A DNA stretch of 64,000 bases from contig NZ_JBEPOC010000001.1 in assembly GCF_040546585.1 (NCBI RefSeq), forward strand, positions 1,488,001-1,552,000. The letters run 5' to 3'. The first letter of the stretch is position 1. Every line of letters begins with the position of its first letter. The DNA is from Marmoricola sp. OAE513 (lineage in GTDB: Bacteria > Actinomycetota > Actinomycetes > Propionibacteriales > Nocardioidaceae). The notes beneath the pieces were generated by a model, which was given only the letters and a program-made list of their open reading frames with translations, did not search any database and had not been told where the DNA came from. The translations under genes and the position numbers were made by a program. This document shows, piece after piece, positions 27,322 through 36,201 of the stretch.

Positions 27322-28272
27322 TCAGCGCTCGATGCCCGCGGCCTCCGCGACCCAGGTCCACATCCGCTCGACCTCGGCGGGCGTCTCCTCGGTCCCCGAC
27401 CGGTAGCTGGTCGGGCGCTGCACCCGGTCGTGCCAGAACCCGCCGCCGGCCACGCCGGGCTGGGTCGCGGCCAGCCACACGATCGTGTCGGCACCCTGCT
27501 CGGCATCGCGCAGCACCGGCCGGGTGAGGGCACGGAACACCGGCAGCGAGTCGGCGACGCCCGGGGTGTCGGCCCAGCCCGGGTGCATCGCGTGCACGCT
27601 GATCCCGTAGTTCTGCCACCGCTGCTGCAGCACCGGGGTCAGCGCGACCTGGATCCGCTTGGAACGCGCGTACGCCGTGGCACCGCGGTAGGTGCCCTCC
27701 TCGAAGTCCGGGTCGTCGACCGGCAGCTTCTGCGCGTACATGCCTCCCGAGGAGACCAGGACGACGCGGGCGCCGGAGAGGACCGGACGCAGCAGCTCGG
27801 TCATCAGCACCGGACCGAGCACGTGCGTCGCCACCGTCAGCTCGTGACCCTCGGGCGACTCAGTGCGCTCCTCGGGCAGCGAGCCGGCGTTGTGGATCAG
27901 CACGTCGACCTGCTGGCCGGTCTCGACGAAACCGCTTGCCCAGCGGCGTACGTCGGCGAGGTCGGAGACGTCGCAGATCTCGAGCTCCAGCCGAGCGCCG
28001 GCGATCTGACGGGCGATGTCATCGACCGCAGCCCTGCCGCGCTCCTCGTTGCGGACCAGCAGGTACACGGTCGCGCCGAGGCGCGCGAGTCCGAGCGCAG
28101 CAGCCTTGCCGAGACCCGAGTTCGCGCCGGTCACGATCACGCGCTTGCCGTCCATCGATCCCGGGGCCGGGTCGTTCTCGCGCCAGTGCCGCCGACGCAG
28201 GCCGTAGCCGATCGCCGAGTACCCACCGAGCAGGCTGCGGTCCAGGATCCGGTCGAGCGTCGACTCGGTCAT
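27322..28272 (-). CDS. Short-chain dehydrogenase/reductase
   Basis: 316 residues. Cofactor loop VTGANSGLGKA is near residue 50, preceded by an unusual N-terminal extension (GGYSAIGYGLRRRHW) shared with SDRs related to DHRS12. The NAG motif (LIHNAGSLP) and the catalytic SSGGMYA and YARSKR motifs are present. The start overlaps the CPBP gene stop by ATGA; it is the last gene of a three-gene operon (29923 to 27322). Confidence 0.88.
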   Translation of the reverse strand: MTESTLDRILDRSLLGGYSAIGYGLRRRHWRENDPAPGSMDGKRVIVTGANSGLGKAAALGLARLGATVYLLVRNEERGRAAVDDIARQIAGARLELEICDVSDLADVRRWASGFVETGQQVDVLIHNAGSLPEERTESPEGHELTVATHVLGPVLMTELLRPVLSGARVVLVSSGGMYAQKLPVDDPDFEEGTYRGATAYARSKRIQVALTPVLQQRWQNYGISVHAMHPGWADTPGVADSLPVFRALTRPVLRDAEQGADTIVWLAATQPGVAGGGFWHDRVQRPTSYRSGTEETPAEVERMWTWVAEAAGIER

Positions 28273-29009
28273 CGTGACTTCTCCTCGGGGAGCTCGTGCT
28301 CGGGCAGGGGCTTGCGGAACAGCGGTGGCAAGAACCGCAGCATCAGTGTGGACCAGGTGAGGTGCGTGATCACCGGCGCCTGCAGACCCCCCGAGGCACG
28401 ACGCTGCAACCCGAACAACGTGCCCATCACGCCGGCCGCGAGCACGAGCGCCGGATTGCGGGTGGTCGTGGTCGACAGCGTGTAGATCGCCGTCGAGGCG
28501 AGCACCGGCTTCTCCGGCAGCGCGGCGTACAGGGCACCGCGGAAGAAGATCTCCTCCCCGATGCCGTTGGCCAGCGTGGTGGCGAGCACGAGCTTGTCGT
28601 CGCCCTCGTCGGCGTAGTCGAGGACGCCGGAGATGGCACGGTCCAGCACGGGTATACGCCTCGCGACCAGGGCTGCGCCGTAGAAGGCACCGAACGCGCC
28701 GACACCCAGGGCGAGCGGCGTCAGCAACGGACGTCGGAGCTTGTTGTCCGGACCGGGCGTCCACCCCCGGTGCAGCGGACCGGAGGCGAATCCGCCCACG
28801 GTCCAGATGCCCGCGACCGCGCCGGTGGTGCCGTAGAAGGCACGCGACCCCGGCTCGGTCGACAGCCCTGCACCGAGCAGTGAGGCGCCGAGAACCGAGG
28901 TGCCGGCGACGACCTTGCGGCGGCGTACGACGACGGGGCGCGTCTCGTTCTTCTCGGCTGCCTTCCGGAACAGGTCACGGACCGGGCGCAGCCTCCTCGC
29001 GCGGGTCAC
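28269..29009 (-). CDS. CPBP-family intramembrane glutamic protease
   Basis: 246 residues, basic N terminus then several helices. The CPBP (ABI/CAAX protease) site is GEEIFFRGALY near residue 150, with ITHLTWS supplying the C-terminal His. The GTG start overlaps the previous gene stop by 4 nt and its own stop overlaps the SDR start, so all three are coupled. It may process a membrane peptide; no target is visible. Confidence 0.85.
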   Translation of the reverse strand: MTRARRLRPVRDLFRKAAEKNETRPVVVRRRKVVAGTSVLGASLLGAGLSTEPGSRAFYGTTGAVAGIWTVGGFASGPLHRGWTPGPDNKLRRPLLTPLALGVGAFGAFYGAALVARRIPVLDRAISGVLDYADEGDDKLVLATTLANGIGEEIFFRGALYAALPEKPVLASTAIYTLSTTTTRNPALVLAAGVMGTLFGLQRRASGGLQAPVITHLTWSTLMLRFLPPLFRKPLPEHELPEEKSR

Positions 29010-29923
29010 CGGACCGCGCGCCGTTCTTCGAGGGCGTGCCGGACGGCGTCGTCGTAGCCGGTCAGCTCGAACGGCACCACCTCACGGATGCTGTCGTCGC
29101 GGACGATCACCTCGTTGGCCATCGAGTCGACCAGGTTGCGTCCGGTCTCGGTGTCGACGTCGGTGACCAGCGAGAGCCACCGCGAGGACAGGCCGGGAGT
29201 GAGCAGCGGGACGGGCACGATCGGCAGGTGCTGGCCCTGGGCTTCGGCGACCCGGGTGAGCATGTCGCGGTACTTCAGCACGTCGGGCCCACCGATCTCG
29301 AAGACCCGCCCACGCGCCTCGGCGTTGCCCAGGACCCCGACCAGGTAGCGGACCACGTCGTCGACGGCGATCGGCTGGGTCTTGGTGTTCACCCACTTGG
29401 GCGTCACCATCGCCGGCAGGTGCTCGACGAGCTGGCGGGTGATCTCCCAGGAGATGCCGCCGTGCCCGACGATGATGCCCGCGCGCAGCACCGTGACCGG
29501 CGCACCGCTCTGGGCGAGCAGCTTCTCGACCTGACGACGGCTGCGCAGGTGCGCCGACAGGTCGTCGTCGTCATCCCCGAGCCCACCGAGGTAGATGATC
29601 TGGCCGACGCGCTCCTGCGCTGCCCGGTCACCGAACGCGGCGGCCGCCTTGGCGTCTATCTCCTCGAAATTCTCCGACTCCAACGAGTGCACCAGGTAGT
29701 ACGCCGCGTCTGCGCCCGCCATTGCCTCCTTCAGAGACTCCGGCTCGCCGACGTCGCCGTAGACCGCGGTGCCCGGGCCGTTGTAGCCGTCCGGCTTCCG
29801 CGTCATCACCCGTACGTCGTGCCCGGCTTCGTCGAGGGCAGCCGCCAGGCGCCGCCCCACGAACCCGGTGCCGCCGGCGACGAGAACCGTGGACCTTGTT
29901 TTCTTGTCGATTTCCCCACTCAC
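29006..29923 (-). CDS. NAD(P)-binding NmrA/atypical SDR protein
   Basis: 305 residues from GTG 29923, 7 nt after AAGGA. Rossmann motif VAGGTGFVGRRLAAAL is near residue 18. Central AAYYLVHSLESENFEEID and VTVLRAGIIVG motifs resemble the YbjT-like proteins of actinobacteria. First gene of the operon with the CPBP protease and SDR. The function is likely a redox or binding role; the substrate is unknown. Confidence 0.85.
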   Translation of the reverse strand: MSGEIDKKTRSTVLVAGGTGFVGRRLAAALDEAGHDVRVMTRKPDGYNGPGTAVYGDVGEPESLKEAMAGADAAYYLVHSLESENFEEIDAKAAAAFGDRAAQERVGQIIYLGGLGDDDDDLSAHLRSRRQVEKLLAQSGAPVTVLRAGIIVGHGGISWEITRQLVEHLPAMVTPKWVNTKTQPIAVDDVVRYLVGVLGNAEARGRVFEIGGPDVLKYRDMLTRVAEAQGQHLPIVPVPLLTPGLSSRWLSLVTDVDTETGRNLVDSMANEVIVRDDSIREVVPFELTGYDDAVRHALEERRAVR

Positions 29924-29961
29924 GCGAGGTTCCTTACCCGATTTCCGGTCGTGGCAATCGA

Positions 29962-30315
29962 TCACCTCGACCCCGACGGGCCGGCACGAGCCCGAGCGTG
30001 CAGCTCCCGTTGACCGAGCAGGCGGGGAAGACGGATCACGACCGAGACGAGCGTCGAGCCGTTGTCGGACGAGCAGCCGACGAGCTCAGCCGCATTGGCG
30101 ACCACGATCGATCCCGCCGCGGCGCAGCCGTCTCCACCCGACTGCAGAACCTCCGCTGCGGCCAGCGCGCCGAGATCGGCGGCGGCCTGGGCGCGGCGGT
30201 GGCCGACCACCACTGCGGTCGCGCCACAGGCCAGTGCAGCGACGAAGACCAGCACGCCGACCACGACGAGGGCAAGAGTCGTGGCCACGCCGTCCTGGGA
30301 GCGCCGGCGGTTCAC
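29962..30315 (-). CDS. TadE-like protein of the tad pilus locus (Rv3654c type)
   Basis: 117 residues with one N-terminal helix after QDGVATTLALVVVGVLVF, then a small Cys-containing extracytoplasmic part. This is the 'helicase/secretion neighborhood TadE-like' family and the last gene of the tad operon. It overlaps the upstream pseudopilin gene by 4 nt. Likely a minor pilin or assembly factor. Confidence 0.8.
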   Translation of the reverse strand: MNRRRSQDGVATTLALVVVGVLVFVAALACGATAVVVGHRRAQAAADLGALAAAEVLQSGGDGCAAAGSIVVANAAELVGCSSDNGSTLVSVVIRLPRLLGQRELHARARAGPSGSR

Positions 30316-30671
30316 GGTTCGGCCTGCGCAACCGCTGTACTCCTGGCCGTGAAGCCGGGCAACCCGCCGAACAGACGTGCCGGGCCAGGGATGCGGGCAA
30401 CCACCTCCACCTCGATGTGCCCCCCGTCGTGGCGGATGGCGAAGACCGCTCCCTCCGGAGCGACCTTGCGGCCATAAACCTCGGCGGTGGCGGGATCCTC
30501 GTCCCGAGCCAGTGCGCGGGCGGTTTCTCGTGCCGCGTCAACCGTGCGGACCTGGTTCACGCCAGCAGCGACCAGCCATGCGAGCGCCGCGGCGACCAGG
30601 ACCAGCACAGGCAGCACCACTGCGGTCTCGGCAGCGACGGCACCGTCCTGATTCTTTCGTCCCCTCATCAT
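30312..30671 (-). CDS. TadE-type minor pseudopilin
   Basis: 119 residues starting at ATG 30671 after GAGGAGAGG. The class-III-like signal QDGAVAAETAVVLPVLVLVA has the conserved Gly-x-x-x-x-E (G before the helix, Glu at +5) of TadE pilins, and the helix follows. The rest is periplasm-equivalent. It overlaps the next gene by ATGA. Confidence 0.83.
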   Translation of the reverse strand: MMRGRKNQDGAVAAETAVVLPVLVLVAAALAWLVAAGVNQVRTVDAARETARALARDEDPATAEVYGRKVAPEGAVFAIRHDGGHIEVEVVARIPGPARLFGGLPGFTARSTAVAQAEP

Positions 30672-30730
30672 GCAACCTCTCCTCGGACCTGGTGGGAGAG
30701 CAGGCCCCTGCCCTCCCACCAGCGACCGGC

Positions 30731-30922
30731 TCAGAAGGGGAGGATCCCCGTGATCTTGTCGAGGACCGTGGTGATCAGCTTCTGACCGACATCACTGGTC
30801 AGAACCTTGAACAGGATCCCGGCGAAGCCGACCCCCGCTCCGGTGCACACCGCGTACTCGGCGGTGGTGGCACCGGCCTCGTCCCGGATCATCTGCAGCT
30901 TCCGCCGCTCTGCCTTGCGCAT
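30731..30922 (-). CDS. DUF4244 / Flp-type major pilin
   Basis: 63 residues starting at ATG 30922 with AAGGGAG upstream. After a basic leader the pilin motif DEAGATTAEYAVCTGAGVGF supplies Gly-Ala...Thr-Ala-Glu-Tyr, the cleavage and Glu5-Tyr signature of Flp pilins, and a single helix follows. It is the probable main subunit of the surface pilus. No prepilin peptidase is present in the window. Confidence 0.85.
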   Translation of the reverse strand: MRKAERRKLQMIRDEAGATTAEYAVCTGAGVGFAGILFKVLTSDVGQKLITTVLDKITGILPF

Positions 30923-31066
30923 CTCGTCTCCCTTGTCGAAGCGCTGCCGCCCCGATGGCGGCAATCTCCTTGCAGAGATGAGATTCCTCGCCTTCGTCGG
31001 AGCGTGCGATCGATGTTCCGACAGAGGTGGAGAACACCTGGATCGGTAGCGCTGTGGATGTGCTGG

Positions 31067-31783
31067 TCAGCCGAAGAGATCGAGGGTGGAGAAGATCCCG
31101 ACAGTCATCGGGACGATGCCGAGCACCACGAAGGCCGGCAGGAAGCAAGCACCCAGGGGCGCCGACGCGCGAACCTCCACCGTGCGCGCGATCGCTTCGG
31201 CACGCTGCTGACTCCCCGCACGCAGGTCCTCCGACAAGCGCTCGACAGCACCGCGAACCGAGGCACCCGACTCGTGTGCCCTCACCAACGTCCTTCCCAG
31301 CGGCTGCAGCGCGCCGTCGACGGTTCGCCAGACGGTGACCGGATCGACGCCGAGCAGGAGACGGTGATACGTCCGGCGGAGCTCATCCGCGATAGCGCCG
31401 GGAAGCGCCTCAGCGACGTCCAGCACTGCGGTGGTCGAGGAGGATCCGGAGGCCAGCGCGGCTCCGAGCAGGTGAACTGCCACGGGCAGGTCGCGTTCCA
31501 GCTCGACGCGTCGCTTCTTTGCGTCCGGACTCTCCACCGCGCCCAGGATCTTCCACGCCACGACGGCGACGGCGACCCCGCCGACCGCCCCGACGAACCC
31601 ACCGAGGAACGCCCACGCTGCACACCCGACCAGCACTCCGAGCGGGAGACGCCAGATGCGGAGCAGCGACGCGTGCTCCTCCATCACCGGCTCTGCATCT
31701 ACCTCGACCGCCTTCAGCGTCGGCGCGGCGCGATAGCCGACGAGCAACACCAGGACGACTGCGGCTGTGACGGCGGCGATCAT
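31067..31783 (-). CDS. TadC-like type II/IV secretion F-domain membrane protein
   Basis: 238 residues from ATG 31783, which overlaps the TadB gene stop. Three to four helices and the T2SSF domain (RRVELERDLPVAVHLLGAAL, then LSEDLRAGSQQRAEAIARTV, ending in a hydrophobic pair). With TadB it forms the inner-membrane platform on which the TadA ATPase works. Gap to the pilin gene downstream is 144 nt, with a small hairpin. Confidence 0.85.
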   Translation of the reverse strand: MIAAVTAAVVLVLLVGYRAAPTLKAVEVDAEPVMEEHASLLRIWRLPLGVLVGCAAWAFLGGFVGAVGGVAVAVVAWKILGAVESPDAKKRRVELERDLPVAVHLLGAALASGSSSTTAVLDVAEALPGAIADELRRTYHRLLLGVDPVTVWRTVDGALQPLGRTLVRAHESGASVRGAVERLSEDLRAGSQQRAEAIARTVEVRASAPLGACFLPAFVVLGIVPMTVGIFSTLDLFG

Positions 31784-32535
31784 CCTCGAACCCCTTCGGC
31801 GATGCGGTCGAGCCACACCAGACCCGCCCAGGTGAGCAGCAATCCGCACGACAAGCAGATCAGTCCTGGAGCCGTGCCGAGGAGGAAGGCGAACGGGTCG
31901 CCGCCCGTTCCTCGGGCGAGCACAAGCACACCTAGAGGTAGCAGCGCGAGCATCCTCGCTGTCGCCCGTGCCGACGCGAGCTCTGTCTCCACGAGCTGCG
32001 ACATCGCCTCAGCCTCCCGCATCGAACGGCTTGCGAGCGAAACCGCGTCGGCCAGACTCGCGCCCGAACGGTGAGCGACCACCCAGGCGGCCGCTACGGT
32101 GCGCAGCTCCCCCGCTCCCGGCTGAGCAGCGAGCCTGCGAACTGCGGCGGGGACGTCTCCGCCGAGCCGAGCAGCATCGGCAACCGGGCGGAACTCCGCC
32201 CAATCGTCGGCTGCAGCGTCGAGCGCCGTGGTCGGAGGCAGCCCGGATCGAAGATCCGCAGCCATGCCTTCGCACGCGGCAAGTGCGTGACCCGTTCTGC
32301 GTGCCGCGGCGACGCGCATCCGCGAGCGCCGCAGCCGACCGACGATGACAGACGCCGTCAGCGCCGCGATCACCACCAAGGGTGGAGGCAGCGAGGGCCC
32401 CGCTGCCAGGACCATGACGAAGAGCGCCAGTGGAACGAGTACCCAAGGAGCCGGCGTCGCTCTCGAGGCGGGCCGCGAGGCACCCCAGAGCCCGACGACG
32501 AACGACGCGGCCAACGCGGCGATGACGGCTGTCAC
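31780..32535 (-). CDS. TadB-like pilus assembly membrane protein
   Basis: 251 residues from GTG 32535, overlapping the tadA stop (GTGA). N-terminal helices and a T2SSF domain with HALAACEGMAADLRSGLP and VVAHRSGASLADAVSLAS. C-terminal helices end in LTWAGLVWLDRIAEG. Platform protein for Flp pilus assembly, paired with TadC. Confidence 0.85.
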   Translation of the reverse strand: MTAVIAALAASFVVGLWGASRPASRATPAPWVLVPLALFVMVLAAGPSLPPPLVVIAALTASVIVGRLRRSRMRVAAARRTGHALAACEGMAADLRSGLPPTTALDAAADDWAEFRPVADAARLGGDVPAAVRRLAAQPGAGELRTVAAAWVVAHRSGASLADAVSLASRSMREAEAMSQLVETELASARATARMLALLPLGVLVLARGTGGDPFAFLLGTAPGLICLSCGLLLTWAGLVWLDRIAEGVRG

Positions 32536-33686
32536 CGGGCGAGCAACATTTCCAGCCGAGCAAACCCCGGACCGCACTCCGTGCCTTGCTCAGACCCGAA
32601 CCGGACGGCGGTGAGCACCTCCGCCGTCGCTCCGGTCCGAACGACGACGCCGATCTCCCGCACCGCGCGCTGGCCGGCGGGGCCACGGTCGAGGTGGATG
32701 ACGGCGTCCACGGCCGAAGCGAGCTGGCTGGCCGCTGCCTCCCTACCAAGGCCGGCGGCCATGGCAAGGCTCTCGATGCGGGCAGGCACATCGCCGGCCG
32801 AGTTCGCGTGCAGCGTCCCGCAGCCGCCCTCGTGCCCGGTGTTCATCGCCGCCATCAGGTCCACGACCTCCGCACCGCGGACCTCGCCGACGACCAGCCG
32901 ATCCGGACGCATCCGCAGTGCTTGCCTGACCAAGGTCCTCAGAGGCACCTCGCCCGCTCCTTCCACGTTCGCCGGTCGTGACTCGAGCGCGACCACGTGG
33001 GGATGTTGGGGCCGCAGCTCGCTGGCATCCTCGACCAGCACGATGCGGTGCGCCGGATCGACGAGCGAGAGCAGAGCGCCGAGCAGCGTCGTCTTGCCCG
33101 TGCCGGTTCCACCGGTCACCAGGAAAGCGAGACGACGAGCCACGACCTGCCGGAGCAAGGCGGCCCCGTCAGAGCTGATCGCGCCGGATGCTTCGATCGC
33201 CGCGAGGTCGAGCGTGCGCCGGCTCGGGACCCGCAAGGAGATCATCGTTCCGGGCCGCGCGATCGGATGGAGGACCGCGTGGAAGCGGGTGCCGTCCGGC
33301 AGTCGGAGGTCGACGTACGGCGATGCCGTGTCCAACCTGCGGCCGCCGACGGTGGCGAGCCTTTGGGCGAGCCGACGTACGGCGTCCTCGTCGTCAAACC
33401 TGACCGAGGTGAGCTCGAGGCCCTGACCGCGGTCGATCCACACCTCCTCCGCACCGTTGACCAGCACGTCAGTGACACCGGGCAGGGCGAGCAGGTCTTC
33501 GAGAGGCCCTGCCCCCAGGACGTCGCGCCTCAGTGCGTCGTGCACCGCCAGCACTTCCGCATCCCCGACCGGCCTCCCTCGCTGCCGCAGCGCTCGAGCG
33601 ACCTGGTGCGGAGTGACCTCTGAGCCGGTCCGCGCGAGCTCGTCCCGCACGGCACTGAGGCTGTCCGGAGGAACACCTCCGTTCAC
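32532..33686 (-). CDS. tadA: TadA (CpaF-family) pilus assembly ATPase
   Basis: 384 residues. Hexameric secretion ATPase that powers Flp pilus assembly. Walker A GGTGTGKTT, Asp box VLVEDASELRP, Walker B region RPDRLVVGEVRG and His box GHEGGCGTLHANS are all intact. An N-terminal helical domain of about 100 residues precedes the core. It overlaps ssd upstream and tadB downstream by 4 nt each. Confidence 0.92.
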   Translation of the reverse strand: MNGGVPPDSLSAVRDELARTGSEVTPHQVARALRQRGRPVGDAEVLAVHDALRRDVLGAGPLEDLLALPGVTDVLVNGAEEVWIDRGQGLELTSVRFDDEDAVRRLAQRLATVGGRRLDTASPYVDLRLPDGTRFHAVLHPIARPGTMISLRVPSRRTLDLAAIEASGAISSDGAALLRQVVARRLAFLVTGGTGTGKTTLLGALLSLVDPAHRIVLVEDASELRPQHPHVVALESRPANVEGAGEVPLRTLVRQALRMRPDRLVVGEVRGAEVVDLMAAMNTGHEGGCGTLHANSAGDVPARIESLAMAAGLGREAAASQLASAVDAVIHLDRGPAGQRAVREIGVVVRTGATAEVLTAVRFGSEQGTECGPGFARLEMLLAR

Positions 33687-34738
33687 GACGCCGCCTCCAG
33701 AGCGAGCACCCCGGAGACCTGCCTAGCCGCCTTCGCCAACGGGCCGCGACCTGCGCGCAACGGCCCGAGTCCCAGACTCACCGACTCGTCGAGCCTGCGC
33801 TGGTCGGGCATCCTGTGCCAGACCGGAAGCCCCAGGAGGTGCTCGACCGCCACGTCCTGGATCCCGCCACGACCCCGGATCACTACTCCGGTCCGGTCCG
33901 CCGGGAGGCGGCGCGCGACCAGGGCGGCCGCGGCCAGGCCCGGCACGGTCATCGAGCTGACCAGGACGACGTGGTCGCACCGAGCGAGCACCTCGTCACC
34001 GATCGGATCCGGCGCCCGAGGCAGGTCGATCACCACGACCTGATGACCGCGACGACCCGCCGAGAGTGCGGATCGAACGGTCTGCGCGGACAGCGAGGCG
34101 GCCCGGTCCGCGGACCAGCAGAGAACCGAGAGCGAGCCTCGTCGGGGCAGCGCGTCGCGCAGCGAGCGGGCACTGAACCTCCCTGCCGCCTCGGCGAGCT
34201 GCTCCCAGCGGATCCCGTCAGTGGCCTCCACCCCGATTACCCGGTCGACTCCGCCTCCGTAGGGATCGAGGTCGACGAGCATCGTGTCCGACCCTGACGC
34301 GCACGAGACGGCGAGCGCCGCCGCGAACGTGGTGGACCCGACTCCACCTGAGCCTCCGACGACGCCGACCATCACTCCCGGTTCACTCTCGCCGGCAACC
34401 GCGTCGCTGAGCAGATCGGCCAGCTGTCGCTCCGCCAGGGGCAGCTCCAGCACCGTCGAAGCCCCGCACACGAGCGCCGTGCGGAAGACCTCGTCGCGCA
34501 AGTCACCGAGGCCGACGACGTGTACGGCGGCTCGACGCAGCGGCGCGAGCTCCGCGAGCGGGTCGAGCTGATCGACGCCCACCAGCACCAGCGGTGCGGA
34601 CGACCAGCTGGTCAACGCGTCCCGCGTGTCCCGCACGAATTCGGGGACGACGCCAGCGGCAGCTGCCGCCCTGGTCAGGTACGCCGTCAGGGACTCGTCA
34701 TCGGTGACCACCAGGGGGCCTCTGAAGGGGAGCTGCAT
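33683..34738 (-). CDS. Ssd/CpaE-like septum-site protein
   Basis: 351 residues from ATG 34738. An N-terminal receiver-like region is followed by a MinD/ParA-type fold with a degenerate P-loop VGGSGGVGSTTFAAAL (no Lys before the Ser/Thr). M. tuberculosis Rv3660c (Ssd) is the homologue by position and type. It is the first gene of the tad operon and may place the pilus apparatus at the pole or septum. Confidence 0.85.
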   Translation of the reverse strand: MQLPFRGPLVVTDDESLTAYLTRAAAAAGVVPEFVRDTRDALTSWSSAPLVLVGVDQLDPLAELAPLRRAAVHVVGLGDLRDEVFRTALVCGASTVLELPLAERQLADLLSDAVAGESEPGVMVGVVGGSGGVGSTTFAAALAVSCASGSDTMLVDLDPYGGGVDRVIGVEATDGIRWEQLAEAAGRFSARSLRDALPRRGSLSVLCWSADRAASLSAQTVRSALSAGRRGHQVVVIDLPRAPDPIGDEVLARCDHVVLVSSMTVPGLAAAALVARRLPADRTGVVIRGRGGIQDVAVEHLLGLPVWHRMPDQRRLDESVSLGLGPLRAGRGPLAKAARQVSGVLALEAAS

Positions 34739-34859
34739 CGTGTGACCGTCGTCTGCAGCGCATTCCCCGAGCTCGCCGTGGACGTTCGACTGTGGAGAGG
34801 CCCTGCTCTCTCCAGCCTGTGGAAGGCACCAATGCGCCACGGGCGAGTGCGTGCATCCC

Positions 34860-34865
34860 TAGACT
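34860..34865 (+). promoter_or_regulatory. -10 element of a leaderless HAD gene promoter
   Basis: TAGACT ends 6 nt before the ATG at 34872, which itself would be the first base of the transcript. The gap from ssd (34739-34871) also holds a TGGAGAG/CTCTCCA hairpin. Confidence 0.45.
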
Positions 34866-34871
34866 CAAAGC

Positions 34872-35699
34872 ATGGGCCCGACCGGATCGAGCAGCGCTCG
34901 GCCCACGGCTGCCTTCTTCGACCTCGACAAGACCATCATCGCCAAGTCGAGCACCTTCGCGTTCTCGCGGGAGTTCCAGGCTGGCGGACTGATCTCACGC
35001 GGGGCCGTGCTGCGCTCGGCGTACGCGCAGTTCGTCTACATGGTCGGCGGGGCTGACCACGACCAGATGGAGAAGATGCGGCAGATGATGTCGCAGCTCT
35101 GCACCGGCTGGGACGTGCAGACCGTCACCGACATCGTCGCCGACACCTTGCACAACATCGTCGACCCGCTCGTGTACGACGAGGCCGTGAGCCTCATCGA
35201 GGAGCACCACGCTGCCGGGCGCGACGTCATCATCGTCTCCACCTCCGGGGCGGAGATGGTCGAGCCGATCGGCGCGATGCTCGGGGCGGACCACGTGGTC
35301 GCCACCCGGATGGAGGTCTCGCCGGAAGGCAAGTACACCGGCAAGATCCGCTTCTACGCCTACGCCGAGAACAAGGCCAAGGCGGTGCGCGACCTGGCTC
35401 GCAAGCGCGGGTACGACCTGGACGGCTCGTACGCCTACAGCGACTCGGTCACCGACGTCACGATGCTCGAGGCCGTCGGCCACCCGTTCGCGGTGAACCC
35501 GGACAAGGAGCTGCGCAAGGTCGCCAAGGAGAAGGGGTGGCCGGTGCTGGTGTTCGAGCGTCCCGTCGCCCTGGGCAGCCGGGTGAAGCTGCCGCCGGCC
35601 AAGCCGACACTGGCTGCGCTCGCGATCGCGGGCGCGGCGGGGATCGGCGCTGCGGTGTGGGTGAACGCGCGCAAGGCGAAGCGAGCACACTCGGCATGA
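34872..35699 (+). CDS. HAD-IB family phosphatase (SerB-like, Rv3661 type)
   Basis: 275 residues. HAD motif I is FFDLDKT, motif II is IIVSTSG and motif IV is YSDSVTDVTML, with Lys in AENKAKAV. The C terminus adds a hydrophobic helix (LAALAIAGAAGIGAAVWV), so it may be membrane tethered. The synteny with ssd and tadA matches M. tuberculosis Rv3661. It could act on phosphoserine or phospholipids; I cannot choose. It overlaps the next gene by ATGA. Confidence 0.87.
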   Translation: MGPTGSSSARPTAAFFDLDKTIIAKSSTFAFSREFQAGGLISRGAVLRSAYAQFVYMVGGADHDQMEKMRQMMSQLCTGWDVQTVTDIVADTLHNIVDPLVYDEAVSLIEEHHAAGRDVIIVSTSGAEMVEPIGAMLGADHVVATRMEVSPEGKYTGKIRFYAYAENKAKAVRDLARKRGYDLDGSYAYSDSVTDVTMLEAVGHPFAVNPDKELRKVAKEKGWPVLVFERPVALGSRVKLPPAKPTLAALAIAGAAGIGAAVWVNARKAKRAHSA

Positions 35700-36145
35700 G
35701 CGTCCAGACCTTCCGAACCGTCCTGGCATCCATGGGCGGCAACAACGTGGCCATCGTCGTCCCCGACGAGGTCGTCGCCGCGTTCGACCACGGCAAGCGG
35801 GTGCCGGTGACTGTGACCATCGACGGCGACTACACCTACGCCAACACGATCTCCTCGATGGGCGGAAGGTTCCTGCTCTCGTTCAACGCCGAGACCCGCA
35901 AGGCGACCGGACGTGCGGCCGGTGACGAGGTCGAGGTGACGCTGACCCTCGACGACGCACCCCGAACTGTTGAAGTGCCCGAGGCCCTCGCTGCGGCACT
36001 GAAGGGCGACAAAGCGGCGACCGCGGCTTGGGAGAAGCTCAGCTACTCCAAGCAGAAGGAGCATGCCCGCCAGGTCGAGACGGCCAAGGCGGAGGACACC
36101 CGGGCTCGACGTGTCGCGAAGGTCATCGAGGCGCTCACCGGATGA
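35696..36145 (+). CDS. DUF1905/YdeI (OmpD-associated) domain protein
   Basis: 149 residues, coupled by ATGA overlap to the HAD gene. The N-terminal DUF1905 beta-barrel (TFRTVLASMGGNNVAIVVPD, then GGRFLLSFNAETRKA) is followed by a YdeI-type helical domain ending in the conserved SKQKEHARQVETAK. The family is linked with bacteriocin protection in enterobacteria, but its biochemistry is unclear. A palindrome overlaps the stop. Confidence 0.8.
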   Translation: MSVQTFRTVLASMGGNNVAIVVPDEVVAAFDHGKRVPVTVTIDGDYTYANTISSMGGRFLLSFNAETRKATGRAAGDEVEVTLTLDDAPRTVEVPEALAAALKGDKAATAAWEKLSYSKQKEHARQVETAKAEDTRARRVAKVIEALTG

Positions 36146-36201
36146 GTCGTGTGCCTGAGGGCGCGCTCTAGCGCGCGCTGAGGCACACAACTCGACTCAT
36201 C
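36141..36201. repeat. Palindromic element spanning two convergent stop codons
   Basis: Nested arms: GATGAGTCG/CGACTCATC (36141-36149, 36193-36201), TGTGCCT/AGGCACA (36150-36156, 36181-36187) and GCGCGCT/AGCGCGC (36161-36167, 36170-36176). Both stop codons lie within it, so it can terminate both transcripts. A 33-nt stretch recurs at 40590 with one mismatch. Confidence 0.75.

Noticed and set aside
36141-36201. Insertion-sequence ends
   Set aside because: No transposase frame and no target duplication; arms belong to a hairpin covering two stop codons.
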